Notes: generated by a model not told the origin, from the sequence alone. Positions 1-7,285 are shown, numbered from the stretch's first letter. The stretch: DNA of 10,858 bases from Treponema sp. (GCA_031277045.1 JAISLX010000126.1:1-10858); one strand, 5' to 3'. Program-made: numbers and translations.

Positions 1-41
1 CTGTAGGCGATGTCCCCCCTCAGCGCGAAATTCGCCGGCAT
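1..41 (-). CDS. Start of a divergent gene, possibly guanine deaminase/amidohydrolase (partial)
   Basis: Read on the minus strand, an ATG at 41 opens a frame (MPANFALRGDIAY) that runs off the left edge. An in-frame ATG at 68 would add nine residues. Neither start has a clean ribosome site; the one at 41 is preceded by a GGGGG run almost touching it. The pattern F-x-L-+-G-[DN]-I-x-Y resembles, from memory, the first beta strand of guanine-deaminase-like chlorohydrolases. Such a gene would fit beside a purine/nucleoside importer. Only 13 residues are visible, so this is an inference from very little sequence. It could equally be an unrelated gene or no gene. Confidence 0.35.
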   Translation of the reverse strand, partial: MPANFALRGDIAY

Positions 42-114
42 ACCCCCGGCTGTTGATACGGAGCCCATTTTTTGCATACTATTGGCATTATCTTAGGTTT
101 TCAAGGAGATGAGG
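42..114. promoter_or_regulatory. Short intergenic control region upstream of the transporter operon
   Basis: This gap lies between the likely divergent start at 41 and the BMP gene. An AT-rich block at 67-97 is the only plausible promoter region in a GC-rich window, but no -35/-10 pair with good spacing is visible. A small near-palindrome, GCGAA-A-TTCGC (25-35), and a hairpin, GCCGG/CCGGC (34-50), lie within or next to the divergent gene start and could be operator-like. AAGGAG at 103-108 is a strong ribosome site for the ATG at 115. No riboswitch architecture was recognised. Confidence 0.3.
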
Positions 115-1197
115 ATGAGAAAAATTCTAATGGTGACGCTGGCCCTGGCCTGCGCGGTTTCCCTTTTTGCCGGGGGGAAGAGGGCGTCTTCCGCGTCCCA
201 GGCCCCGAAGGTGAAAGTGGGCTTTGTGTACATCGGGTCCATCCACGACGAAGGCTACACCCAGGCCCACGACAAGGGCCGCCTGGCGGTAGAGGCCCTG
301 GGGGTGGAGACCCTCTACATCGAGAACGTGCCGGAAAACTCCGACTGCGAAACGGCGATCCGCAACCTGATCGATCAAGGCTGTAACGTGATCTACACCA
401 CCAGCTTCGGCTTTATGGACTGGACCATCAATGTGGCCAAGGATTTCCCCAACGTCAAATTCGCCCACTGCTCCGGCTACAAACGGGCGGACAACGTTTC
501 CACGTTCTTCGGGAAGATATACCAGGCCCGTTACCTTTCGGGGATCGCCGCGGGTTATAAAACCAAGGCGAACCGCATCGGCTACGTGGCCGCCATGCCC
601 ATCCCCGAGGTTATCCGGGGGATCAACGCCTTTACCCTGGGGGTCCGGTCGGTGAATCCCGGCGCCACGGTGGAAGTGGTGTGGACCAACACCTGGTACG
701 ACCCGGCCCTGGAAAAGCAGGCCGCCATCGAGCTCCTCAACCGGGGGGTTGACGTGATCGCCCAGCACCAGGACACCACCGCGCCGCAGATCGCCGCCCA
801 GGAACGGGGCGCCGCCGCTGTCGGTTACAACGTGTCCACCCCCAACGCCGCGCCGGCGGCCTACCTGACCGCCCCCCTCTTTCATTGGGACGTGTTCTAC
901 GTTGACGATGTAAAGCACGTTTTGGCGGGGGACTGGCAGAGCCGGGCCTACTGGGAAGGCTTTAGCAACGGCCACGTAAGCCTGGACGCCCTTACCGCTA
1001 ACAACGATCCCCGGGCCGCCCCCGCCATTGCCCAGGCGGAGGCTAAAATCAAGGACGGCAGTTTTGATCCCTTCACCGGGCCCCTGGCCGATCAGTCAGG
1101 CGCGGTTAAGGTTCCCGCCGGGACCCGGATGACCGATGACGAAATCTGGAACATGGGCTGGTTTGTAAAGGGCGTTATCGGCGCCATCCCCCAGTAG
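115..1197 (+). CDS. BMP-family ABC transporter substrate-binding protein (nucleoside/purine type)
   Basis: Exported solute-binding protein that probably captures a nucleoside or purine base and delivers it to the ABC permease encoded downstream. The start at 115 is preferred over the ATG at 109: AAGGAG (103-108) abuts the ATG at 109 but sits six bases from the one at 115. This gives 360 residues, normal for the family. Residues 1-19 form a signal peptide (positive MRK, hydrophobic core, SLFA cleavage before GGK). The only nearby Cys lies inside the hydrophobic core, so it is probably not a lipoprotein. The mature part has BMP/PnrA-like hallmarks: VGFVYIGSIHDEGYTQAHDKG near residue 35, then PIPEVIRGINAFTLG, NTWYDPALEK, and a C-terminal GWFVKGVIGAIP. 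Known relatives include Treponema pallidum PnrA (TP0319), a purine nucleoside receptor, though this protein looks like a different BMP subgroup. The substrate is inferred. First gene of the operon. Confidence 0.9.
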   Translation: MRKILMVTLALACAVSLFAGGKRASSASQAPKVKVGFVYIGSIHDEGYTQAHDKGRLAVEALGVETLYIENVPENSDCETAIRNLIDQGCNVIYTTSFGFMDWTINVAKDFPNVKFAHCSGYKRADNVSTFFGKIYQARYLSGIAAGYKTKANRIGYVAAMPIPEVIRGINAFTLGVRSVNPGATVEVVWTNTWYDPALEKQAAIELLNRGVDVIAQHQDTTAPQIAAQERGAAAVGYNVSTPNAAPAAYLTAPLFHWDVFYVDDVKHVLAGDWQSRAYWEGFSNGHVSLDALTANNDPRAAPAIAQAEAKIKDGSFDPFTGPLADQSGAVKVPAGTRMTDDEIWNMGWFVKGVIGAIPQ

Positions 1198-1218
1198 ATC
1201 CGCAGTAACGGAGGAACC

Positions 1219-2778
1219 ATGCCGCTGGAAGAATTCCCCCCGGTAGAAATGCGGCATATCTCCAAGTCCTTCGGTTCCGTCAAGGCTAACGATGACGTAA
1301 GCCTGCTGGCGGCGCCGGGGGAAATACTGGCCCTCCTGGGGGAAAACGGCTCAGGAAAGAGTACCCTCATGAATCTCCTCGCGGGGATTTACCTCCCCGA
1401 CGGGGGTTCAATTTTTGTAAACGGTGAACGGAAAGTCTTCCGCAGCCCCCACGACGCCATCGCCGCCGGAGTCGGCATGGTACACCAGCACTTCAAGCTT
1501 ATCCCCGTGATGAGCGTCTGGGAAAACATCAGCCTGGGCGAGGGGGGCGGCCCTTTCCTGGATTCGAAAAAAATAAAAAACAGAATCGTTGAAATCGGGG
1601 AACGTTTCGGCCTTGCCGTTGATCCCGGCAGGCGGATCTACGACATGCCGGTGGGCGAAAAGCAAACCGTAGAGATCGTCAAGGTCCTCTACCGGGGGGT
1701 CCGGGTCCTGGTCCTGGACGAACCCACCGCCGTCCTCACCCCCCAGGAAACGGCGGGCCTCTTTGCCATGCTCAAACGCATGAAGGAAGACGGCCGGGCC
1801 GTGATCATCATCACCCACAAGCTCCAGGAAGTCATGGAGATCAGCGACCGGGTAACGGTGCTGCGGCGGGGGAAAAACGCCGGTACGGTGAAAACCTCGG
1901 AGACAAGCCCCAGGGAACTGGCGGACCTCATGGTGGGGGGCGACGTCCCCTGGACCGATGCGGGCCTGGAGGTCCGCCGGGCGGAGGCTGAACGGAGCCC
2001 GGAGCCCATGCTGCGGGTCCGGAACCTCTCCCTCTCCGCCGCCGGGGGGCCCCGGCTTATCGACAATATTTCCTTTGACATCCACGGCGGCGAGATTTTC
2101 GGGATCGCCGGCGTCGCGGGCAGCGGCCAAAAGGAACTCTGCGAGATCATCACCGGCCTTGCCAAAGCGGATTCCGGTTCCATCCACTTCATGGGGGAGG
2201 AGATTCTGGGCCTCTCCCCCCGGAGCATAAAGGCCCGGGGGATCGGCATGAGCTTCATCCCCGAAGACCGGCTGGGCATGGGGCTGGTGGGGGGCATGAG
2301 CATCACCGACAACGTCCTCCTCAAGTCCTACGATTCCGGCCGGGGGCTCCTGGTGGACCGGAGCGGCGGCCAGCGGCGGGCGGAGGAAATTGTGGACCGT
2401 TACGGGGTGGTCACCCCCTCGGTGCGGAACCTGGTAAAAAAATTGTCCGGCGGGAACATCCAGAAGGTCCTCCTTGGCCGGGAAATAGAAACCCGGCCCC
2501 GGCTCCTCATCACCGCCTACCCGGTCCGGGGTCTCGACATCGGCGCTTCGATGAGCGTTTACCGGCTCCTCAACGAGCAGAAGGAGCGGGGGGTGGGAAT
2601 TCTTTATATTGGGGAAGACATCGACATACTCCGGGAACTCTGCGACCGGATCATGGTGATTCACGCCGGAGCGCTCATGGCCACCGTGGATCCCCGGCGG
2701 ACCGCCAAAGAGGAGATCGGCCTTTTGATGCTGGGGCGGCGGCCTGAAGAAGAAACGGCCTCCCGGGGGGCCCGCTGA
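1219..2778 (+). CDS. Double-domain ABC transporter ATPase of BMP-type nucleoside importer
   Basis: Cytoplasmic ATPase with two fused nucleotide-binding domains, which powers import with the two permeases that follow. GGAGG at 1210-1214 lies four bases before the ATG, 21 bases after the BMP stop. Length 519 is typical of the YufO/COG3845 family. Domain 1 (about 9-240) has Walker A GENGSGKS (41-48), Q-loop Q90, Walker B VLVLDE (163-168) and switch H200, but a weakened signature, MPVGEKQ (143-149). Domain 2 (about 264-505) is the reverse: degenerate Walker A GVAGSGQKE (298-306), full signature LSGGN (409-413), Walker B position LLITAYP (429-435) without the Asp-Glu pair, and Glu near 466 where a switch His is expected. 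One composite ATP site, made of NBD1 Walker motifs plus the NBD2 signature, is therefore intact and the other degenerate. This asymmetry is known in this family. The stop overlaps the next start (TGATG). Confidence 0.93.
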   Translation: MPLEEFPPVEMRHISKSFGSVKANDDVSLLAAPGEILALLGENGSGKSTLMNLLAGIYLPDGGSIFVNGERKVFRSPHDAIAAGVGMVHQHFKLIPVMSVWENISLGEGGGPFLDSKKIKNRIVEIGERFGLAVDPGRRIYDMPVGEKQTVEIVKVLYRGVRVLVLDEPTAVLTPQETAGLFAMLKRMKEDGRAVIIITHKLQEVMEISDRVTVLRRGKNAGTVKTSETSPRELADLMVGGDVPWTDAGLEVRRAEAERSPEPMLRVRNLSLSAAGGPRLIDNISFDIHGGEIFGIAGVAGSGQKELCEIITGLAKADSGSIHFMGEEILGLSPRSIKARGIGMSFIPEDRLGMGLVGGMSITDNVLLKSYDSGRGLLVDRSGGQRRAEEIVDRYGVVTPSVRNLVKKLSGGNIQKVLLGREIETRPRLLITAYPVRGLDIGASMSVYRLLNEQKERGVGILYIGEDIDILRELCDRIMVIHAGALMATVDPRRTAKEEIGLLMLGRRPEEETASRGAR

Positions 2779-3860
2779 TGCCGCGGATCGTCCCCCGCGC
2801 GGAAAGTTCCCCGCCGCTGGAACACGCCCTGCGCCTGGCCGGGGTTCTGGCGGCGCTGGCCGCGTCCGGGCTTATCATGCTTATCCTGGGTTACAACCCC
2901 CTGGACATATACGGCAGGCTTGTGGCCGGTTCCCTGGGTACCGCCTACCGCCTGCGAAACACCATCCAAAAGGCCATTCCCCTTGCGGTCCTGTCCCTGG
3001 GGACACTGGCCGCCTTCAGGATGAAGTTCTGGAACATCGGACAGGAAGGCCAGTTCTACATGGGGGCCTACGGCGCCGCCCTGGCGGCCTTTAGCTTTCC
3101 CGGTCTTCCGGCCCTGCTGCTCCTCTCGCTGATGTTTCTCGCGGGCCTGGCCTTCGGCGCGGCCTGGGCCTTAATACCGGCCCTGCTCAAGGCCCGTTTT
3201 TCCACAAGCGAAACCCTGGTAACCCTTATGCTCAACTACGTGGCCGCCAAGTGGGTAAGCTACCTGCAGTACGGGCCCTGGCGGGACCCCGCGGGCTCCG
3301 GCTTTCCCAAAATCGCCCCTTTTAGCGCCAGCGCCGTGCTTCCCAGCCTGGCGGGAGTACACATCGGCTGGATCATCACCCTGGTCCTTGCCCTTGCCCT
3401 GTGGTTCGTCCTCAAAAAGACCCGCCTGGGTTACGAAATTGACGTGCTGGGGGAAAGCGAGGCCACCGCCCGTTACGCGGGCATGCACGTGTTCAGGATC
3501 ATGGCCGTCGCCGTCGCCGTTTCGGGCGGCCTGTGCGGCGCGGCGGGGATGATGCAGGCTTCCGCGGTGGAGCGGAGCCTTTCCGAACAACTGTCCGGGG
3601 GCCTGGGTTTTACCGCGGTTATCACCTCCTGGCTTTCCCGCCTGAACCCCTTGACGGTCCTGGCCGTGTCTTTTCTCTTTTCCATGCTGATCCAGGGGGG
3701 CGGCTTCCTCCAGAGTTCTCTCCAGATTCCGGCCTCTATTTCCCAGGTACTTCAGGGGATCATCATCTTCTTTGTACTGGGCAGCGAATTTTTTATCCGC
3801 TACCGGGTAAGCCTGCGGCCCGGCGCGGCGGAGGGCGAAGCGGAGGGCGAAGCCCCATGA
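2778..3860 (+). CDS. ABC transporter permease 1 of BMP-type nucleoside importer (YufP/COG4603-like)
   Basis: Inner-membrane permease of the BPD_transp_2 (branched-chain/ribose/nucleoside) superfamily, 360 residues, a usual length for this subunit. The ATG shares one base with the ATPase stop (TGATG), so translation is probably coupled. Hydrophobic segments occur throughout. The first is near residues 18-37, followed by the family motif FWNIGQEGQF near residue 85. Further segments lie around 110-135, 190-215, 235-260 and 290-335. The cytoplasmic loop with TRLGYEIDVLGESEATARYAGM, about 215-237, is typical of the family and is likely to contact the ATPase. The C terminus carries a 12-base exact tandem duplication (3828-3851) giving the tail EGEAEGEAP. 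The second copy supplies the GGAGG ribosome site for the next gene. Confidence 0.92.
   Translation: MPRIVPRAESSPPLEHALRLAGVLAALAASGLIMLILGYNPLDIYGRLVAGSLGTAYRLRNTIQKAIPLAVLSLGTLAAFRMKFWNIGQEGQFYMGAYGAALAAFSFPGLPALLLLSLMFLAGLAFGAAWALIPALLKARFSTSETLVTLMLNYVAAKWVSYLQYGPWRDPAGSGFPKIAPFSASAVLPSLAGVHIGWIITLVLALALWFVLKKTRLGYEIDVLGESEATARYAGMHVFRIMAVAVAVSGGLCGAAGMMQASAVERSLSEQLSGGLGFTAVITSWLSRLNPLTVLAVSFLFSMLIQGGGFLQSSLQIPASISQVLQGIIIFFVLGSEFFIRYRVSLRPGAAEGEAEGEAP
3828..3851 (+). repeat. Exact 12-base tandem duplication carrying a ribosome-binding site
   Basis: GCGGAGGGCGAA occurs twice in a row (3828-3839 and 3840-3851). It encodes the repeated EGEA tail of permease 1. Each copy contains GGAGG; the one at 3842-3846 lies ten bases before the permease 2 start. 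Loss or gain of one copy would keep the frame of permease 1 while changing its tail by four residues. Confidence 0.85.
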
Positions 3861-4804
3861 TACCGTTCCTGCATACGTCGGTTCAGATGGGAACCCACAT
3901 CCTCTACGCGGTGCTGGGGGGTATCCTCTGCGAAAAAACCGGCAACATGAACCTGGGCATTGAGGGGATGATGCTCCTGGGCGCGTCTCTTGGCTTTTCC
4001 GCGGCCCTTTCCAGCGCCAGCCCGCCGGCGGCGATTCTGGCCGCCGGCAGCGCCGGAGCCGCGGGGGCCCTTATCTACGCGATTATCACGGTAAGCCTCC
4101 GGGGGAACCAGGTAGTTACCGGCCTTATCCTGACCATCTTTGGAACCGGGGTGTCAGGCTTTGCGGGCAAGGAACTGTCCGGCAAGGCCCTGCCGGAAGC
4201 TGTCGCCGGAGCTTTCGCCCCCGTCAAGGTCCCGCTGCTGTCGCGGATCCCCGTCCTGGGGGAGATTTTCTTTAACCAAAGCCCTTATGTCCTGGCCGGC
4301 ATGATTTTGGCCGTCCTGATGTACGTTTACTTCCGCTTTACCCGCCTGGGTCTTAACGCGAGGGCCGTGGGGGAAAACCCCGCTGTGGCCGACGCTTCGG
4401 GGGTCCCCGTAAACCTTTACAAGTACGTTCACACCGTACTGGGCGGCTTTCTCTGCGGCATCGGGGGGGCCTACCTTTCGCTGGTCTTTGTCCCCCGCTG
4501 GCAGGAGAACATCACCGCCGGGGCCGGCTGGATCGCCGTAGCCCTGATCATCTTTAGCACCTGGAATCCGCTGCGGGCCGTTTTTGCCGCCTACCTGTTC
4601 GGCGCCCTCAAAGGCGTGGGCTTTAAGCTCCAGGGCCTGGAACTAACGCTTCCGGGTTTCAGGCTTATCGCCTCTCCCCGGATTCTGGACATGCTGCCCT
4701 ACCTGGCCACCGTCCTTGTCCTGGTTTTTATTACCGGCAAAAAGCGCGGAAAACACCAGAGTCCCGCCGCCCTGGGCCAGCCGTACTTTCGGGAAGAAGC
4801 CTGA
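3857..4804 (+). CDS. ABC transporter permease 2 of BMP-type nucleoside importer (YufQ/COG1079-like)
   Basis: Second membrane subunit, forming a heterodimer with the preceding permease. The start at 3857 is chosen although the frame is open back to 3533: ATGA overlaps the upstream stop by four bases, GGAGG sits at 3842-3846, and the protein then begins MIPFLHTSVQMGTHILYAVLG as expected, with 315 residues. The hallmark KTGNMNLGIEGMMLLGA follows the first membrane segment (about residues 25-45). Several more hydrophobic segments follow. The loop FTRLGLNARAVGENPAVADASGV (about 156-180) is the cytoplasmic loop conserved in this family. A run of seven G lies at 4463-4469 within a Gly-rich stretch (GIGGAY). 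The stop shares a base with the radical SAM start (TGATG). Confidence 0.92.
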   Translation: MIPFLHTSVQMGTHILYAVLGGILCEKTGNMNLGIEGMMLLGASLGFSAALSSASPPAAILAAGSAGAAGALIYAIITVSLRGNQVVTGLILTIFGTGVSGFAGKELSGKALPEAVAGAFAPVKVPLLSRIPVLGEIFFNQSPYVLAGMILAVLMYVYFRFTRLGLNARAVGENPAVADASGVPVNLYKYVHTVLGGFLCGIGGAYLSLVFVPRWQENITAGAGWIAVALIIFSTWNPLRAVFAAYLFGALKGVGFKLQGLELTLPGFRLIASPRILDMLPYLATVLVLVFITGKKRGKHQSPAALGQPYFREEA

Positions 4805-5865
4805 TGGGGAATACCCGCGATTCGCTGGGCGGCGCCCTGTTCAGGGATTCCGCGGCGCGCAGCGCGAAGCATCTTTACCACGGCGGAATCATGGTGAACT
4901 ACCAATGTAACGCCGCCTGCCGGCACTGCCTGTACGCCTGTTCCCCCACCCGGACCCCCGGTTATATCAACCGGGAAACTATGGCCGGGGTCTGCGCCGT
5001 CCTGCGCCGGGGGAACACCAGCTCGGTACACATCGGGGGCGGGGAACCTTTCCTGGACTTTGACGGCCTTGTCATGGCGATTACAGAGCTAAAAAAGGCG
5101 GGCATACAACTCGACTACGTGGAAACCAACGGCTTTTGGGCGCGGGATACCGCGCCGGCCCGTGAGTATATCCGCACCCTCATAAGCCTGGGGGCCGGCG
5201 CCCTGTGCGTTTCCGTGGACCCCTACCACGCCGAATACGTTCCCTGCGGGCTTCCCGTTACGCTGGCGCGGCTCTGCGAGGAGGCGGGCCTGGACTATTT
5301 TCTGTGGAAGCGGCAGTTCCTGCGCCCCCTGCTCGGCCTGGACCAGACTTCGGTTCATTCACGGGCGGAACTGGAGGAACACCTGCGTCCGGATTATATC
5401 GCCGCCGCCGCCCGCGACTACGGCCTGCGGCTTGGCGGCCGCGCCGTCAACATCGAGGAGGAGTACGGCCCCTCCTGGCCCCTGGCGAAACTTTTGGATA
5501 AGGCGCCCCCCTGCCCGGACCTGCTGAGTACCGGCCATTTCCACGTGGACCTTGAAGGCTATTTTATTCCCCCCGGCTGCACCGGGCTGCGGCTGCCCCT
5601 GGCGGAACTGGTGGACGGTATTCCGCCGGGAAAGTACCCTCTCTACGAAACCCTGTACGAAGGCGGCGTCCCCGCCCTTCTGGACCTGGCCGCCGGGCGG
5701 GGTTTTGTTCCCGGACAATCCTACCCCTCCCGCTGTAATTTGTGCTTTCACATCCGCGCTTTCCTGGCGGGACAGGGCTTTGCCGAACTTGATGGAAACC
5801 ACTACGGGGAATCGCTAAAATACTACTCCCGCAGGGAATGTGAAGACCACCATTGTAATAGTTGA
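4804..5865 (+). CDS. Radical SAM protein with C-terminal cysteine cluster, coupled to nucleoside importer
   Basis: A 353-residue radical SAM enzyme of unknown substrate. The SAM-cluster motif CNAACRHC gives C35, C39 and C42 (CX3CX2C), with C46 just after. GGGEP (78-82) is the SAM-amino-group motif. YVETNGFWA (105-113) and CVSVDPYHAEYVP (135-147) are further barrel strands typical of these enzymes. The C-terminal part has C237, C259 (IPPGC), C311 and C314 (CNLC), spaced as in a Twitch/SPASM-like auxiliary [4Fe-4S] site, plus C346 and C351 near the end. The start overlaps the permease stop by one base (TGATG), so expression is coupled to the importer, which suggests a role linked to the transported compound. 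The upstream ribosome site is weak, and Met30 is an alternative start that would keep all cysteines. I do not recognise a named family and assign no reaction. A maturase-type or nucleoside/cofactor-modifying role is possible but unproven. Confidence 0.85.
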   Translation: MGNTRDSLGGALFRDSAARSAKHLYHGGIMVNYQCNAACRHCLYACSPTRTPGYINRETMAGVCAVLRRGNTSSVHIGGGEPFLDFDGLVMAITELKKAGIQLDYVETNGFWARDTAPAREYIRTLISLGAGALCVSVDPYHAEYVPCGLPVTLARLCEEAGLDYFLWKRQFLRPLLGLDQTSVHSRAELEEHLRPDYIAAAARDYGLRLGGRAVNIEEEYGPSWPLAKLLDKAPPCPDLLSTGHFHVDLEGYFIPPGCTGLRLPLAELVDGIPPGKYPLYETLYEGGVPALLDLAAGRGFVPGQSYPSRCNLCFHIRAFLAGQGFAELDGNHYGESLKYYSRRECEDHHCNS

Positions 5866-5980
5866 CGGCCTGGGCGGGAACATTGGCGTGCAGTTCATTA
5901 CCCTCAAGACCGGGGCGAACCGGACAAACCGGGGCCTGGCGGCCGGAAATTGGATCATGTTCCGGACAAACACCCGCTGA
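5840..5980 (+). pseudogene. Short ORF resembling a shrunken DUF3842 protein
   Basis: A 46-codon frame opens with GTG at 5840, overlaps the last 26 bases of the radical SAM gene in another frame, and stops with TGA at 5978-5980. It reads KTTIVIVDGLGGNIGVQF and then LKTGANRTNRG. The first part looks like the N terminus of DUF3842 proteins (hydrophobic strand, VIDGxGGxIG nucleotide-binding-like loop). The second resembles the [ML]KxGAxRxATGE segment found some 35-40 residues later in full-length relatives (about 130-140 residues). The frame therefore looks like a DUF3842 gene with an internal in-frame deletion and a lost C-terminal half. AGGGA at 5833-5837 is a close, poor ribosome site. The family memory is mine and could not be checked. 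The alternative is a chance small ORF. Confidence 0.45.
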
Positions 5981-6001
5981 AGCGCGCCAAAGGAGACGGT
6001 T

Positions 6002-7234
6002 ATGGAAACAGTGTATTTCCTTCACCAGAGCGACAGAATAGCTGTTCCGTTTTTTGACAGCGATCCTGTTGTATCCCGGATTATCGCCAAAAGCGGCGCC
6101 GGTTTTTGGGACGATACCCAGTCCCAGTATGTCATACCGAAAAAGGTTATGGACGCTTCCGCCCTGCGCCGTCTTTTTGGCGGCTGGTCCTGTGTCGAAT
6201 TTATCCAGGGGGCGCCGGTTAAAATTTCCGGCTTTTTTGACCGCCCCTGGCCCCCGTCCGTCCGTCCGCCTGCTTCGTCCGGCGGCGCGTCCCGTCCGGA
6301 CCCGGAAATAAATATTCCCGCCGCCGGTTCACCTGCCCTCAGCGATGCCGACTGCCTTATTGAAGCCGTCGATCTTCCGGATCTTTTTTCCGCTTCCTGG
6401 GCCGCCAGGCTTGAAGCCGAACTCCGGTCCCGGAAGTACAGCCCCCAGACAATCCGTTCTTATCTGCACTACAACAGGTATTTTTGCAGGCGGATTCAAA
6501 AATGCCCCGAAGACGCCGATTCAGAGGATTTTAGAAATTACCTCGCGTATCTTGATAAGGCGCTGGATCTTTCCAGTTCGTCCATGAACCTGGCCATAAG
6601 CGCGGTTAAATTTTTTTACACCCATGTGCTTAAAAAAGATGTTGTCCGGGAACAGCGCCGCCCCCGGCACGACAAAAAGCTCCCGGAGGTCCTTGCCGAA
6701 TCGGAAGTTAAGGATCTGCTGGACCGCGAAAAAAATCCCAAGCACCGGCTTCTTCTTATGCTGGCCTATTCATCGGGCCTGCGGGTCAGCGAAGTCGTCG
6801 CCCTGAAAAAAGAACATATTGATTTCCGGCGAAAAACAGTTTTGGTACACGCCGGCAAAGGACGAAAAGATCGCTACACTCTGCTTTCGGACCGGGCCGC
6901 CGATTTTATTCAGCGTTATTGCGGCCTCTATGAAATTAACGGCTGGTTGTTCCCCGGCGTTCCCCCTAACCGGCATCTTAGCATCCGTTCCGCCCAGAAC
7001 ATTTTTACCAAGGCGCTTCACAAAGCCCGGATCCTGAAACCGCTCTCCATCCACAGCCTGCGCCATTCTTTCGCGACCCACCTTCTTGAGAACGGCACCG
7101 ATATCCGCTACATCCAGGACCTTCTGGGCCACAGCGCCCTCCGCACTACCCAGCGCTATACCCATGTCGCCCGGCAGAGCCTGCTTAAAATCCGCAGCCC
7201 CCTGGACAGCATTCCGCCCGGAGGCAGCTTCTAA
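6002..7234 (+). CDS. Tyrosine recombinase/integrase with N-terminal extension
   Basis: A 410-residue site-specific recombinase of the phage-integrase/Xer superfamily, which cuts and rejoins DNA through a tyrosine-DNA intermediate. AAAGGAGA (5989-5996) is a good ribosome site for the ATG at 6002. The core-binding SAM-like domain is about 133-215 (KYSPQTIRSYLHYNRYF). The catalytic domain is about 228-395 with the full set: R261 (GLRVSE), K286 (GKG), H351 and R354 (HSLRHSFATHLL), H377 (LLGHS) and nucleophile Y386 (RYTHV). The tail IRSPLDSIP resembles integron-type and IS-associated integrases, but the extra helix of IntI (ALExKYP) is absent. Residues 1-70 form an extra domain (RIAVPFFDSDPVV, then GxGFWDDTQSQYVIP), joined by a Pro/Ser-rich linker (80-112) whose DNA holds (GTCC)3 at 6256-6267. 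No transposase, cargo genes or attachment-site repeats are visible. Codons look less GC-biased than its neighbours, consistent with acquisition. Probably functional from its residues; target unknown. Confidence 0.9.
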   Translation: METVYFLHQSDRIAVPFFDSDPVVSRIIAKSGAGFWDDTQSQYVIPKKVMDASALRRLFGGWSCVEFIQGAPVKISGFFDRPWPPSVRPPASSGGASRPDPEINIPAAGSPALSDADCLIEAVDLPDLFSASWAARLEAELRSRKYSPQTIRSYLHYNRYFCRRIQKCPEDADSEDFRNYLAYLDKALDLSSSSMNLAISAVKFFYTHVLKKDVVREQRRPRHDKKLPEVLAESEVKDLLDREKNPKHRLLLMLAYSSGLRVSEVVALKKEHIDFRRKTVLVHAGKGRKDRYTLLSDRAADFIQRYCGLYEINGWLFPGVPPNRHLSIRSAQNIFTKALHKARILKPLSIHSLRHSFATHLLENGTDIRYIQDLLGHSALRTTQRYTHVARQSLLKIRSPLDSIPPGGSF

Positions 7235-7254
7235 AACCGGTTCGACCGGAGTTT
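7233..7254 (+). terminator. Weak hairpin directly after the integrase stop
   Basis: CCGGT (7237-7241), loop TCG, then ACCGG (7245-7249), flanked by AAAA on the left and GTTT on the right. It overlaps the integrase stop codon. The short stem and the lack of a long T run make it only a possible intrinsic terminator. Confidence 0.3.
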
Positions 7255-7285
7255 GCAGGGCAAAAATCCACAAGTACAACAGGCT

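Noticed and set aside
127..975. Minus-strand 282-residue frame opposite the BMP gene, and a similar 418-residue frame at 1408-2664
   Set aside because: Composition is Gly/Pro/His/Arg-rich without family motifs. They are mirror frames of GC-rich real genes on the plus strand.
3533..3856. Upstream extension of the second permease frame
   Set aside because: It lies inside permease 1 in another frame, and its predicted peptide has no family similarity. The start at 3857 has a ribosome site and the correct N terminus.
6256..6268. (GTCC)3 microrepeat in the integrase linker as a phase-variation site
   Set aside because: Only three units of four bases, within a low-complexity Pro/Ser linker; too short to claim switching.
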